A DNA stretch of 64,000 bases, taken from the NCBI RefSeq assembly GCF_041687215.1, contig NZ_JAWLCI010000022.1:1-64000 (forward strand), in the 5' to 3' direction. The translations under genes were made by a program, and so were the position numbers. Origin of the DNA: Mariniphaga sp041687215 (GTDB lineage Bacteria; Bacteroidota; Bacteroidia; Bacteroidales; Prolixibacteraceae). The notes below the pieces were generated by a model. The model was not told the DNA's origin. It did not search any database and saw only the letters and a program-made list of their open reading frames with translations. Shown piece after piece: positions 35,435 through 44,619 of this stretch (the stretch's first letter is position 1; each line of letters opens with the position of its first letter).

Positions 35435-36337
35435 TTATTCTACGGTATCCCTATCCCAGTAACGCAAAACGTCGGCAACACTTTCACCAATTTCAGTTTC
35501 AAGAAACAACAACAATTCTGTATCTGAAAGTTTTTCGTTTCTGCTTTTTAGTGCATCCCACCATGTCCTGTTAATCCGTGCTCCGTTGGAATCATATATC
35601 TTTTCTGCGGCACTATGCCACCTGAATTGATACCAGCCATAGTTGTTCGGATATTTCTGTCCTATTTCATCGTAACGGTTCTCAATGTCTTCAAGACTGG
35701 TATAGGTTAAACCTTTGGTTCCTGTACCAAGAACCATTTTGGCAATCAGGGTGAGGGCAGGCAGTGATTCAGGTTCAACTTCGGCAACATAAGCATGGAG
35801 CAGGCTGTTTACATACAACTCCGCCAGCCATTTACGCTGCATATTTAAATTGGCCTGAAAATGAAAAGCGTGTCCGAGTTCGTGAATTGCCAGTAAATCA
35901 AAAAAGGCCTGCATGCTAAGTTCACCCGAATCGGTTCGGTAAACTGTATGAATTTGTTCTCGCAGATTATCAGGCATTTGGTCGGGTGGTGGCACAAAAC
36001 TTTTCCAGAAAAGATTATCATTTGCAGCAACAATTAAAATGCTGTCGCCGTTGTAGTGGGGCATTCCGTAAACCGGAAAGTTTGTAAACTTTGGCCAATC
36101 ATCTTCATTTAAAATAAGTAATGTTACTGTTGGGCTGAAATCCAGCAGTTCTTCAAAATAGTTTTTGGCCTGGTGAACACGGTTGGAAATCAGTCGGGCT
36201 CTTTGGTCGCAATCATGACTGTAATATACCCGAAAACTGTGCCCTTCAATTGTTTTTAACTGGCTGAAATCCTGTGCACTTAGCGGTTGAATCAGCATGA
36301 TTGCAGCAATTGTAAAAAGAAAATTAGTTGTCTTCAT
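35435..36337 (-). CDS. Exported HExxH-type putative metallopeptidase
   Basis: 300 residues from ATG 36337, chosen because MKTTNFLFTIAAIMLIQPLSAQ is a clear signal peptide; the frame runs 22 codons further up without a signal. The zinc motif HELGHAFHF (around residue 155) with a downstream AELYVN glutamate fits a gluzincin. The remainder has no recognised domain. It may act as a periplasmic peptidase. The 66 bp upstream separate it from the AraC gene, which ends at 36404, so the two could share a transcript. Confidence 0.7.
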   Translation of the reverse strand: MKTTNFLFTIAAIMLIQPLSAQDFSQLKTIEGHSFRVYYSHDCDQRARLISNRVHQAKNYFEELLDFSPTVTLLILNEDDWPKFTNFPVYGMPHYNGDSILIVAANDNLFWKSFVPPPDQMPDNLREQIHTVYRTDSGELSMQAFFDLLAIHELGHAFHFQANLNMQRKWLAELYVNSLLHAYVAEVEPESLPALTLIAKMVLGTGTKGLTYTSLEDIENRYDEIGQKYPNNYGWYQFRWHSAAEKIYDSNGARINRTWWDALKSRNEKLSDTELLLFLETEIGESVADVLRYWDRDTVE

Positions 36338-36403
36338 CACATCAAAATTTATTTTTTCAAATTTCGATGTTTCGAATGAGAGAAAATAGTATAAAAACGA
36401 CAA

Positions 36404-37231
36404 TTATATCCTTAATTCGGCTTGCAACTTCACTGGGGCTTTTTCCAGATAGCGTTCAATAATGCCTGGGACAACGCTTGCAAATTGCTTAAAGTCGCGG
36501 ATAAAATGCATTTGGTCGAAATAACCGCAGTGGTGTGCAATGGTGGTCCAACTCATCTGTGGAAAGTTTTCACGCATCCGGTATGCCTTCGAAAAGCGAA
36601 TCAGCCGGGCAAAAAACTTTGGAGGAATACCAATCCGTTCTTTGCTTACCCGTTCAAACTGGCGGATACTTAAACAGGCCAGCGACGCAACTTTTTCAAT
36701 GGGCATGTTTCCACTGGTGCGCATAAGTTCGAGCATGGCTTTGTCGAAAGGCAAAGCTTTTTTCAGCGCATTTACTTTTTTCAGCAAAAAGGATTCAATT
36801 ACATCTTTTATTTCATCGAAGTCTTTGGCTTCCTGCAGTTTGTTGTTTACTTCTACCATTTCGCTTCCGTAAACATCCATTGCATCAAAGTGCCTGTCAA
36901 TCATTTCGGCCATGGAAAGTCCCAAAAACCGGTGCAACCCACCCGGGTGAAATCCAACCCTGACAGCCTTGTGGCTCTTGTTGATATCGAGCATAACACG
37001 GGTTATCATTGGTCCAACAACCACACTTCGGGGTTGCAACCTGAATTCAGTTTCGTCCGCTTTTAAAACTTTAATGCGGTCGTTTATGTAAAAGAAAAGT
37101 GAGTTTTGCGGAGCAGGAGGGTAGGGGCAAACTACTGCTGATCCATTTGTTTCCACCTCTGCATGAATAACCATGATGCACTGGATAAAATCCTGCAGTA
37201 ACGCATGCGGAGTGTAGAATTTTGTCACCAT
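36404..37231 (-). CDS. AraC-family transcriptional regulator
   Basis: 275 residues. The N-terminal two thirds form a ligand-sensing domain of the type in other Bacteroidota AraC proteins (GFHPGGLHRFLGL). The C-terminal AraC double helix-turn-helix spans about 168-265: ACLSIRQFERVSKERIG, then SWTTIAHHCGYFDQMHFIRDFK, the usual second-HTH signature. It may regulate the HExxH gene next to it; this is inference from position. Confidence 0.9.
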   Translation of the reverse strand: MVTKFYTPHALLQDFIQCIMVIHAEVETNGSAVVCPYPPAPQNSLFFYINDRIKVLKADETEFRLQPRSVVVGPMITRVMLDINKSHKAVRVGFHPGGLHRFLGLSMAEMIDRHFDAMDVYGSEMVEVNNKLQEAKDFDEIKDVIESFLLKKVNALKKALPFDKAMLELMRTSGNMPIEKVASLACLSIRQFERVSKERIGIPPKFFARLIRFSKAYRMRENFPQMSWTTIAHHCGYFDQMHFIRDFKQFASVVPGIIERYLEKAPVKLQAELRI

Positions 37232-37415
37232 AATTGTGTTAGTTAAATCAGTGAAAAATAGAACATTTTCTTGTTAGAAAATTCTGTAAGGACTATAACA
37301 TATTAGTTGTAAAAAGGTTAAAGCAGTTTATAGGAATTACAACTAAATAATTTTCTGAGCCGGCAGTTGTATTTTTATTCAGAAATTTTCTTTAAATTTA
37401 GTTCAAAATAAAAAT

Positions 37416-37727
37416 ATGACAACCAGACAATTAGATTGGGGATCTTTAACCAGGACCATTCTGTTGTATCTTTTATTTTGGATTTTCGTTGTAATTTATT
37501 TTACCTGGGGATTTGGTTTACAAACAGATCAGGTAAGGTCTTTTGTTAATGCCTCGTTTTTTTTGCCCGGGTTTTTTATTGTTGTTTATTCGCTTTTGGA
37601 TATGCTGGTAATCATGTATTTATGTCGAATAAAATTTAATATAAGTTTGGAAGAAGTTATTGTTGTTAATCTCAGAATTGTATTGAAAAAACAGGATGAA
37701 GAAATGGAAATGTCTTATAGTGGATAA
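37416..37727 (+). CDS. Two-transmembrane protein overlapping the LytTR regulator
   Basis: 103 residues, two strong hydrophobic segments (about 14-32 and 44-68) and a charged C-terminus (RIVLKKQDEEMEMS). No kinase or sensor domain is present, so it is not a LytS-type histidine kinase. Its last 32 bases overlap the next gene in another frame, so they are coupled. It may be a small membrane partner that anchors or controls the regulator. Confidence 0.65.
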   Translation: MTTRQLDWGSLTRTILLYLLFWIFVVIYFTWGFGLQTDQVRSFVNASFFLPGFFIVVYSLLDMLVIMYLCRIKFNISLEEVIVVNLRIVLKKQDEEMEMSYSG

Positions 37728-38448
37728 TGAACCAATTGCGGTTAAAATTCTGAAAAGCTATATTGATGATTTGGATTATCTGGAAATTGTTGGAACATGC
37801 AACAATGCTTTTCGGGCTATTGATATTTTGAATAACGAAAATATCGATCTCATGTTTCTTGATGTTAATATGCCCGGATTGCCCGGAACCCAAATGTTAA
37901 AGACTATTCAGTGGCCCCCGAAGGTAATTTTTACTACTGCCAATAAAGATTATGCCATTGAAGCATTTGAACTGGATGCCATTGATTATTTATTAAAACC
38001 GGTGTCGTTTGAACGTTTTTTAAAAGCTGTCAACAAATTCTGCCAGAGCTACAAAACAGATTCTGTTCAGCACAATTCTGAACCTGGATTTTTATATTTC
38101 AGGACAGACCGAAAAATGGTAAAAGTATTCTTAAAGGATATTACATACATTGAAAGTTTTAAGGACTATATCATAATTCACAGGCAAAATGAGAACGAAC
38201 TAAAGGTGAAATATCCTATCAGCAGTGTTGAAAATATGTTGCCTCAGAGTTTATTTCTTCGGATTCACAGATCCTACATTGTGTCCATAAAAAAAGTGAC
38301 AGCCTTTTCCAATCATGATGTTGAAATAGGAAAAATTGAATTGCCTGTTGGTAAAAGTTATCCTGATGTATTTAAAAAGCTGACAGGTAACAACTCAATT
38401 CTTCCTAATCCGGGACTAAAGCCTGGCTATTTGCCTTTTCATGTGTGA
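37696..38448 (+). CDS. LytTR-family response regulator
   Basis: 250 residues. Receiver 1-125 with acceptor Asp56 in LMFLDVNMPG and the KPVSFERF switch at its end. The LytTR DNA-binding domain is about 140-235 (DRKMVKVFLKDITYIESFKDY, then FLRIHRSYIVS). LytTR factors bind direct repeats of about 9 bp spaced 12-13 bp. No histidine kinase gene is adjacent; the partner here is the two-TM protein. Start MKKWKCLIVDNEP is well placed. Confidence 0.93.
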   Translation: MKKWKCLIVDNEPIAVKILKSYIDDLDYLEIVGTCNNAFRAIDILNNENIDLMFLDVNMPGLPGTQMLKTIQWPPKVIFTTANKDYAIEAFELDAIDYLLKPVSFERFLKAVNKFCQSYKTDSVQHNSEPGFLYFRTDRKMVKVFLKDITYIESFKDYIIIHRQNENELKVKYPISSVENMLPQSLFLRIHRSYIVSIKKVTAFSNHDVEIGKIELPVGKSYPDVFKKLTGNNSILPNPGLKPGYLPFHV

Positions 38449-38565
38449 AACAGTTTTTGATTCCATGTTAATCCTTTACACAACGGACTGAAATACCATA
38501 ATCTTTGGTTAGCGCAATGACCAGAACTATAAGGAAACAGCTTTTCAGAATTGATTTTTCATGAT

Positions 38566-39948
38566 TCACTTTACTAACTGATTAGGTTTCAATTCTTTTA
38601 ATTTATTTTCATATACATATTTAGCCACTTCCCTTCCCATCTTATCTCCGGCAAGATAATCGTTTCTGAAATTGTGACCTCCGTAAATCCGGGAAACGCC
38701 CATGTCGGTAGCTAACTGGGAGAAACTCGTGTAGCTTCTTTCACCCGCTGTCATGTAACTTTCTATCGTAAATGATTTATTATCAGTCCCAAAATACATT
38801 TTAAACAGCTCAGCGCCTCCTCTGCCAGCAGCAGAATAAGCAGAGGGATACGAAGGTATGGCAGGTGTTACCCTTGCTGCCGTAACCGGCCCCCACGAAG
38901 GATCGCCTTCTGTATCGGGGTTATTGTCATTTTCTCCTTGCTGAATAGCGGTAAGCGGCCTCCAGAATTTGTAATGGTAGTTGCCATCGAATGAGCAGAT
39001 GATGGCATCTGCAACCGTCATTTGGGTAAGGGCCAGCAGCCTGGCGGCATCAAAACCGTTCAGTTTTTCTTTAACGACCATTGCTTTTGCCACCCTGTTC
39101 AGCATGCTGGGCATATTTTCTGTGAGGAAAACAACCATTTCCGTTTGTTCTTCGGTTCGTTCCGCACTGTTGTTATTTCCCAAAAGTTTCACTTCGTTAT
39201 AGTCGGCTGTGTATTCCGGCGAAGTTACTGCATATGGCGGATTTGGGCGAAACTGGTCACCCGACAGAATACCGAAAGGTTCGGTGTTCCCCCAGAATGG
39301 TGCATAAGCTGAGTTTGCGCTCCATACCGGTGGGTTGGGAAATAAAAACGGGGGTGTGGAACGGTATTCACCGGGTTCAGTTCCCTGATCAATAACCTGA
39401 AATACAGGTAAAACATCGCCTTGTCTTTTACTGAGAATAGCCGCTGCTGCTTCTGTGCCAATCTGGACTCCGATATCTTTCAACTCAGAATCTTCAATTT
39501 CAGATAAACAGGCAGTTAAAAGATTATCGACGTTTGGTTTCGAAAGTGGATATAATGCGACCAAAACATCATGTGCGGCTTGTGCCACGGCAGCATCGGC
39601 AACCGGATAAATTGTTTTTTTCGATACTTCTTTTCCGTCGTTCCAATTGTTATCCAGTGCATAGGTTTCATATTTTGGTACAACGTTGTTTAATGCATCG
39701 TGCACTGCAATGCTTACCATCGCATAAATTCTGGATTCGGCAGGTGGTGGCATTTTAGCGTCAATTGCCGTACTCAAGGCTTCATTCCATTTTAAAACCA
39801 TCGTATTGTCATACGATTTTATCATGCCATTATTGGCCCGTTTGAGTTCAATAAGTTCAGGCATCGGATCCATTTCAGGTTTATCGCAGGAAAACATTGC
39901 GAACAGCACTATTAATGCGCTACCAAAAAGTTTAAAATTCTTTTTCAT
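38566..39948 (-). CDS. Vanadium-dependent haloperoxidase / PAP2-like lipoprotein (variant active site)
   Basis: 460 residues. Lipobox ALIVLFAMFSC (Cys21), so lipid-anchored. The all-helical haloperoxidase-type PAP2 fold is seen from motifs: YHYKFWRP at 324-331, YPSAYSA near 367-373 and SRIYGGHN at 419-426. In active relatives the second motif is PSGH and the third ends GGIH; here these read PSAY and GGHN, so two conserved histidines appear changed or shifted. It may be inactive or use a different chemistry. Single gene. Confidence 0.85.
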   Translation of the reverse strand: MKKNFKLFGSALIVLFAMFSCDKPEMDPMPELIELKRANNGMIKSYDNTMVLKWNEALSTAIDAKMPPPAESRIYAMVSIAVHDALNNVVPKYETYALDNNWNDGKEVSKKTIYPVADAAVAQAAHDVLVALYPLSKPNVDNLLTACLSEIEDSELKDIGVQIGTEAAAAILSKRQGDVLPVFQVIDQGTEPGEYRSTPPFLFPNPPVWSANSAYAPFWGNTEPFGILSGDQFRPNPPYAVTSPEYTADYNEVKLLGNNNSAERTEEQTEMVVFLTENMPSMLNRVAKAMVVKEKLNGFDAARLLALTQMTVADAIICSFDGNYHYKFWRPLTAIQQGENDNNPDTEGDPSWGPVTAARVTPAIPSYPSAYSAAGRGGAELFKMYFGTDNKSFTIESYMTAGERSYTSFSQLATDMGVSRIYGGHNFRNDYLAGDKMGREVAKYVYENKLKELKPNQLVK

Positions 39949-40015
39949 GATTGTGAGATTTAAGATTTAAATTAATTTTTTATATTTCAACTAGTTATGC
40001 ATTTCAATCCAGTTG

Positions 40016-41380
40016 TTAATTTTTGATAAATTTTTTTGCAACAGTTTTATTACTTGAAGTAACCCGGATAGTATAAATTCCATTGGGAAAATTAGAAATG
40101 TTGATTTTCGTTGGCGCTGCTTGCACTTCGGAAGTTTTAATAATCTCTCCGGCAAAGTTGAATATCTCCAAAATCCCGGATTGCATTGCATTAATTGAAA
40201 TGAAATTTTTTGCAGGATTGGGGTAAACCGCGAAATCATCTGAACTGTCGGATAGTTTGTCATCTAAACCAACAGTTAATCCATTTTCATTGAAAACAAT
40301 TACTCCGTAATTTCCAGTTGTGATCCATTTATTTCCCAGGTCATCTATGGCGATTGAATTCATCCAATCAAATGTGTAACCCAAAGTATTGCTATCATAA
40401 ACTGTCCAGTTGGTACCATCAAATTTTATAAGTGCACTTTCTATCCATGTCGATGCTCCAAACCATTTATTTCCCTCCTTGTCAATTGCAATACAATCAA
40501 CACTGTAATATAAACCTGAATTATTGCTATTATAATTTGTCCAATTTACATCATCAAATTCTGTAACTCCACCTGCTGCCCCTGAGTCCCAATCTTCTCC
40601 GACTCCGAACCATTTATTTCCTTTCTTGTCAAATGCGATTGAAGTGATTCCTCCATTCCCGTTATAATAAGGTATTATGGATTTTGAATATTTGTAAGTA
40701 GTCCAATTGGTATCATCAAATTTTGCAATTTCACTTTGTGTTGCTATCCATTTATTTCCGTAATTGTCAATATTAATTGCTACAATTGGTTTTGATGAAA
40801 GATAACTTGTCCATTTTGAATCAAATTTGGCTAACCCACTCCAGGTACCAATCCATTTATTGCCCAGGCTATCAATCGCAATTCCTGTAACTGTATTATT
40901 TGGTAAACCGGAGTTTGAAGTGTTATAAACGGTCCAATTTAAGTTGTCAAATTTTACCAATCCTCCACCTTGATCGAGGGTTGGATTAAAAGAAGCACCA
41001 AACCATTTATTGTCCTGGGCATCTATGGCAATTGAACTTATTCGATATTCACCGGGTAAACCTGAATTCGTATTGTCATAAACGGTCCAGTTCTCATTGT
41101 CAAATTTTATAACTTCGCCATAAAATGTACCAAACCATTTATTTCCGTGTGCATCAATTGCGATGGATTTAACCTGATTATGAGGCAAGCCGGAGTTTTC
41201 GATGTTGTAAATTCGAACTTGTTGAGCTGCTGATTGCAGCGGATACAAACTACACAAAAGAATAAAGAACAAATTGATTCTGAATAGTAATTTTTTTGTT
41301 TTCTGCTGTCCGGATTTCGAAGCAATCGTAAACTTCATATCATCCTGACTTCTAAGCCTAAGTATAAAATTCCTTTTCAT
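40016..41380 (-). CDS. Secreted beta-propeller protein with T9SS sorting domain
   Basis: 454 residues. The signal peptide lies within about 28-50 (LLFRINLFFILLCSLYPLQSAAQ); the start may be the internal Met at residue 15 (MKFTIAS), which shortens the lead. Residues 55-370 hold seven or eight propeller repeats of the two-component-regulator propeller type (GLPNNTVTGIAIDSLGNKWIGT, as one landmark). The C-terminus is a type IX sorting domain (YPNPAKNFISI, GIYTIRVTSS). It is a surface or secreted protein; unlike its relatives it has no histidine kinase part. Confidence 0.85.
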   Translation of the reverse strand: MKRNFILRLRSQDDMKFTIASKSGQQKTKKLLFRINLFFILLCSLYPLQSAAQQVRIYNIENSGLPHNQVKSIAIDAHGNKWFGTFYGEVIKFDNENWTVYDNTNSGLPGEYRISSIAIDAQDNKWFGASFNPTLDQGGGLVKFDNLNWTVYNTSNSGLPNNTVTGIAIDSLGNKWIGTWSGLAKFDSKWTSYLSSKPIVAINIDNYGNKWIATQSEIAKFDDTNWTTYKYSKSIIPYYNGNGGITSIAFDKKGNKWFGVGEDWDSGAAGGVTEFDDVNWTNYNSNNSGLYYSVDCIAIDKEGNKWFGASTWIESALIKFDGTNWTVYDSNTLGYTFDWMNSIAIDDLGNKWITTGNYGVIVFNENGLTVGLDDKLSDSSDDFAVYPNPAKNFISINAMQSGILEIFNFAGEIIKTSEVQAAPTKINISNFPNGIYTIRVTSSNKTVAKKFIKN

Positions 41381-41473
41381 GATTTTGAGATTTAAGATTT
41401 CATGTTAATAGCACCAAACAATAAAAGACTAATTTGTCTGATATAAAATTATATCAATAAATAATCCAAGTCA

Positions 41474-41491
41474 ATACCCGATATCGGGTAT
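41474..41491. promoter_or_regulatory. 18-bp perfect palindrome, possible operator
   Basis: ATACCCGATATCGGGTAT, about 95 bases upstream of the propeller gene and 34 bases after the PAS-LuxR gene ends (both minus strand). It shares the CCCGAT/ATCGGG arms of the hairpins in the tRNA array. It could be an operator or a copy of that small repeat. Confidence 0.4.
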
Positions 41492-41525
41492 TTTTCTCGA
41501 TAGCTAAGAAATGACAGGAAATGAA

Positions 41526-42209
41526 TTAGATGAGGTTAAATACCTGTGCAAAATGAGTGCAATCGTAATTGGTTTTACAACCCAGTTTGCGTTTTATGTT
41601 TTTACGATGTGTCGCAACGGTTTCAACCGAAATAAAAAGTTCTTTGGAAATCATATCATTTGTAAAGCCAAGAGCAAAAAATTTTAGCAGTTCTTTTTCC
41701 CTTTTAGTAAGTAAATCGAATTGATGGATATGCTCATTCATGAAATTCTTTTCACTGATTATCCTTTGCGCTTTTTGGGCCATCTCAAGCAACGAATCGA
41801 TAGGTATTGACATCCCAATCAAAAGTTTAGGATGTCCTTCATTATCTCTTAACAAAACCTTACAACCGGTAATAAACCAACTATAATTGATTTGCTGGGG
41901 CGGCCTGACTTCCTGGAAAAGCGAAATAATTTCTTCATTATTGTTACGTCGCAGTAATTCGAATATTTTAGGTGTATACTCAACAGAATCTTCCGGATTC
42001 AATATGCTTGTATGATAATTTACACCCATTTTCCGGATTTCATCGATTGTCATTCCTAAAAAATCCAGACCTCTTTTTGACATGTATTTCAAACTAAAAT
42101 CTTCTGCATTCCAAATTATAATAACACCTGGTATGTCATTTTCGATAGCAGCTATTTCAGCTATCTTTTTTTTGATAAGCTTATTGGTTGATTCATTCGA
42201 TTCATCCAT
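41526..42209 (-). CDS. PAS-LuxR transcriptional regulator
   Basis: 227 residues. A PAS-like fold (about 22-150) begins with GVIIIWNAEDFSLKYMSKRGLDFLG. The C-terminal LuxR helix-turn-helix (about 168-227) has LTKREKELLKFFALGFTNDMI then ISVETVATHRKNI. No receiver Asp is visible. Probably senses a small ligand or redox state directly. It sits upstream of the propeller gene in the same direction. The partial gene at 2-394 is a related protein. Confidence 0.9.
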   Translation of the reverse strand: MDESNESTNKLIKKKIAEIAAIENDIPGVIIIWNAEDFSLKYMSKRGLDFLGMTIDEIRKMGVNYHTSILNPEDSVEYTPKIFELLRRNNNEEIISLFQEVRPPQQINYSWFITGCKVLLRDNEGHPKLLIGMSIPIDSLLEMAQKAQRIISEKNFMNEHIHQFDLLTKREKELLKFFALGFTNDMISKELFISVETVATHRKNIKRKLGCKTNYDCTHFAQVFNLI

Positions 42210-42632
42210 TTTTAGTGAGTTTTATTTTATAGGCCAATTTTAATACAATTAAAATTAAAACATCTTTTTTATCTGATTTTGTGAAAGATGCCGAATGTTC
42301 TTTTTCTGTGGATGAAAAGTTATTGTTGGTGGACAAACGGAATTATCAGATAGATTGACAATCAATATATTGTTTAACTGGTTTTAGTAGATTTTTGCGT
42401 TATTGCCATTTCACTTTTTAAAAACAGAAATGTGTTTCTGGTTCATTTATAATGAATGAAAAAATATTTTTCTGAAAACCACAATTTTTCTTTCATTAAT
42501 TTATGGATTTGAATTTTTTTTGTGATTATGCTTGAAAATTGCCGGTTAATGATAATATTTACACGCAAACTTAGTAGTGAGCAATTTTATTGAGCAATTC
42601 AAAAATTAATTCAAATAAAAAATACTTTAGTG
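42210..42632. other. Intergenic region between the PAS-LuxR gene and the beta-helix gene
   Basis: 423 bp of AT-rich divergent promoter region. Contains a perfect -7-type box on the minus strand (TAAGTTTG, 42566-42573), though far from the PAS-LuxR start, and a direct repeat GAGCAATT...GAGCAATT shortly before the beta-helix gene. No small gene was found. Confidence 0.4.
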
Positions 42633-44285
42633 ATGAGACAAATTTTCATTTTCTTCTCCCTGTTTTTCGTTGTATGCATTATGGCCCAGGGGCAGTCTAA
42701 AAACCTCCCCGACAATGTGGTATTAACTTTTAGCAAGAACAAAACACATGTAAGTACCAGTGAAACAGGGGATTTAATAATAAATGTATCCAAAAAGGAT
42801 GAACGTAAATTTAAAGCGAATGGGGTGGTCCGATACAGCGACTTCGGTGCAAGGGGCGACGGCCAAACCGATGATATGGACGCCATTGCTGCAACCCATG
42901 CATTCGCCAATCAGCACGGCCTTTCTGTAAAAGCCGACAAGGGAGCTAATTATTACATTGGCGGAAAGGACCGCACGGCGGTTATACGGACCGATACCGA
43001 TTTTAGCACGGCTGCCTTTATCATTGATGATACCGATGTTGAAAATCGTAATGCACATGTTTTTATGGTTAGTTCCAGCCTGGAACCGTTCAAACCTGAA
43101 GGAATTTCTTCCCTTAAAAGAAATCAGGGGAAAATTGATATTTCATTGCCAGGTACCTGTTTGATAACCGTCACCGATTCCAATGTAAAGCGTTACATCC
43201 GGTTTGGACCGAACCAAAACAATGGATCATCTCAAACGGATATTTTTATCGTTGACAAAAACGGCCATGTGGATATGGACGCGCCAATCATCTGGGAATT
43301 TGATCAGATTACAGAAATCACCGCTCTTCCTATGGACGAAACAACGTTAAACATCACCGGCGGACGTTTTACAACCATTGCCAACAAGGCAGAATCGAAA
43401 TACACCTACTACAGCCGGGGCATTGCCATCAGGCGTTCCAATGTAATTGTGGACGGACTTGAACACCGCGTTACCGGCGAAGGAGACCATGGTGCGCCTT
43501 ATGGCGGTTTCATCAATGTAAGCAACTGCGCTTACGTGACGGTACAAAATACAATCCTCACTGGCCATAAAACTTACCGAACCATTGGCTCGGCAGGAGT
43601 TCCGGTCTCCATGGGAACTTACGACATTTCTCTCAACCGGGCCCTCAACGTATCATTCGTAAACTGTAGCCAAACCAATGACATTAACGACGGTACATAT
43701 TGGGGACTTATGGGGTCCAATTTCTGCAAGAATCTTATTTTGGACAATTGCACCTTTTCCAGGTTCGATGCCCACATGGGAGTTGCCAATGCTACCATTC
43801 GCAATTCAACTTTAGGACATATGGGAATCAATGCAATAGGTACCGGAACTTTTACCGTGGAGAATTCTACCATCCGCGGACGGACACTCATCAACCTGCG
43901 CTCAGATTACGGCAGTACATGGGAGGGAGAGTTTGTTATCCGCAATTGCATTTTTGTGCCCGCCGGAGGCAGACCAGTCAGTGCCAGTCTGTTTGGAGGA
44001 TCCAATTCCGGGCAGCATGATTTCGGATACACCTGTTACATGCCGGAACGGATTACCATCGAAAACCTTAAAATTGACGACTCCAGCCATCCTGAAAATT
44101 ACCAGGGACCGGCCATTTTTGCCAATTTCAATCCAAAAATGAAAGATGAATCTTACAAGGAGGAGTTTCCCTATGTCATAACTAAAGAAGTTATTCTCAA
44201 AAATGTAACCACCGCCAGCGGGAAAGAATTAAGGCTTAGCGACAATGCATTTATGTTTAGGAATGTGAAGGTAAAAAGCGAGTAA
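42633..44285 (+). CDS. Secreted right-handed beta-helix (pectate-lyase-like) protein
   Basis: 550 residues from ATG 42633 (a GTG immediately upstream is less likely). Signal peptide 1-22 (ending MAQGQ). YSDFGARGDGQTDDMDAI is the pectate-lyase/GH28 superfamily entry signature. The body has many short beta-helix rungs (NCTFSRFDAHMG, NATIRNSTLGHMG, TVENSTIRG). No T9SS tail and no obvious catalytic dyad, so a binding or unusual lyase role is possible. Single gene, followed by a terminator-like hairpin. Confidence 0.8.
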   Translation: MRQIFIFFSLFFVVCIMAQGQSKNLPDNVVLTFSKNKTHVSTSETGDLIINVSKKDERKFKANGVVRYSDFGARGDGQTDDMDAIAATHAFANQHGLSVKADKGANYYIGGKDRTAVIRTDTDFSTAAFIIDDTDVENRNAHVFMVSSSLEPFKPEGISSLKRNQGKIDISLPGTCLITVTDSNVKRYIRFGPNQNNGSSQTDIFIVDKNGHVDMDAPIIWEFDQITEITALPMDETTLNITGGRFTTIANKAESKYTYYSRGIAIRRSNVIVDGLEHRVTGEGDHGAPYGGFINVSNCAYVTVQNTILTGHKTYRTIGSAGVPVSMGTYDISLNRALNVSFVNCSQTNDINDGTYWGLMGSNFCKNLILDNCTFSRFDAHMGVANATIRNSTLGHMGINAIGTGTFTVENSTIRGRTLINLRSDYGSTWEGEFVIRNCIFVPAGGRPVSASLFGGSNSGQHDFGYTCYMPERITIENLKIDDSSHPENYQGPAIFANFNPKMKDESYKEEFPYVITKEVILKNVTTASGKELRLSDNAFMFRNVKVKSE

Positions 44286-44330
44286 CGGTTGCCCGGTAAA
44301 CTGAAATTAGCCTAAAGCTTGTACAAAATG

Positions 44331-44362
44331 AAAAGAGGTTGCAAAATTTTTTGCAACCTCTT
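44331..44362. terminator. Intrinsic terminator between the beta-helix gene and tRNA-Met
   Basis: Stem AAGAGGTTGCAAAA (44333-44346) with TTTTGCAACCTCTT (44349-44362). On the minus strand it follows the tRNA by 9 bases and is trailed by TTCATTTT, so it ends the tRNA transcript; it also faces the end of the + strand gene. Confidence 0.8.
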
Positions 44363-44371
44363 GATTATCCG

Positions 44372-44445
44372 TAGCGAGAGGCGGACCTGAACCGCCGACC
44401 TCGTGATTATGAATCACGCGCTCTAACCAGCTGAGCTACCTCGCC
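44372..44445 (-). tRNA. tRNA-Met (anticodon CAT)
   Basis: 74 bases. All arms fold: acceptor GGCGAGG with TCTCGCT (two G-U pairs), D arm GCTC/GAGC, anticodon stem CGTGA/TCACG with loop TTCATAA, T arm GGCGG/CCGCC with TTCAGGT. CCA is not encoded. It lacks the initiator features (GGG/CCC anticodon stem, 1:72 mismatch), so it is elongator Met; an Ile(CAT) type with modified C is possible. It is the last of four tandem tRNA-like units on the minus strand. Confidence 0.92.
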
Positions 44446-44532
44446 ATTATTTTATACAGAACTTAAATTGGTTTGCCCTGCCGGCCTTCCCGATATAAAT
44501 CGGAACGCTCTAACCAGCTGAGCTACCTCGCC
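44446..44532 (-). repeat. Pseudo-tRNA-Met copy 1 (5' half with hairpin in place of anticodon arm)
   Basis: 87 bp. Read on the minus strand it begins with the same acceptor and D-arm sequence as the tRNA (GGCGAGGTAGCTCAGCTGG, then TTAGAGCG), then a TCCGAT-TTAT-ATCGGG-type hairpin replaces the anticodon arm. The rest (AAGGCCGGCAGGGCAAACC...) is unlike the T arm, so no functional tRNA forms. Confidence 0.85.
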
Positions 44533-44619
44533 ATTATTTTATACAGAACTTAAATTGGTTTACCCTGCCGACCTTCCCGATATAAATCGGGACGCTCTAA
44601 CCAGCTGAGCTACCTCGCC
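44533..44619 (-). repeat. Pseudo-tRNA-Met copy 2
   Basis: 87 bp, nearly identical to copy 1, including the 24-bp AT-rich linker (TTTATACAGAACTTAAATTGG) which I limit to a landmark. The hairpin is CCCGAT-TTAT-ATCGGG. Confidence 0.85.

Noticed and set aside
37416..38448. Frameshifted LytS-type kinase fused to the LytTR regulator
   Set aside because: The first frame contains only two membrane helices and no HATPase or sensor sequence; both starts and stops are normal, so they are two overlapping genes.
44372..44445. Initiator tRNA-fMet
   Set aside because: No GGG/CCC pairs in the anticodon stem and no mismatch at 1:72.
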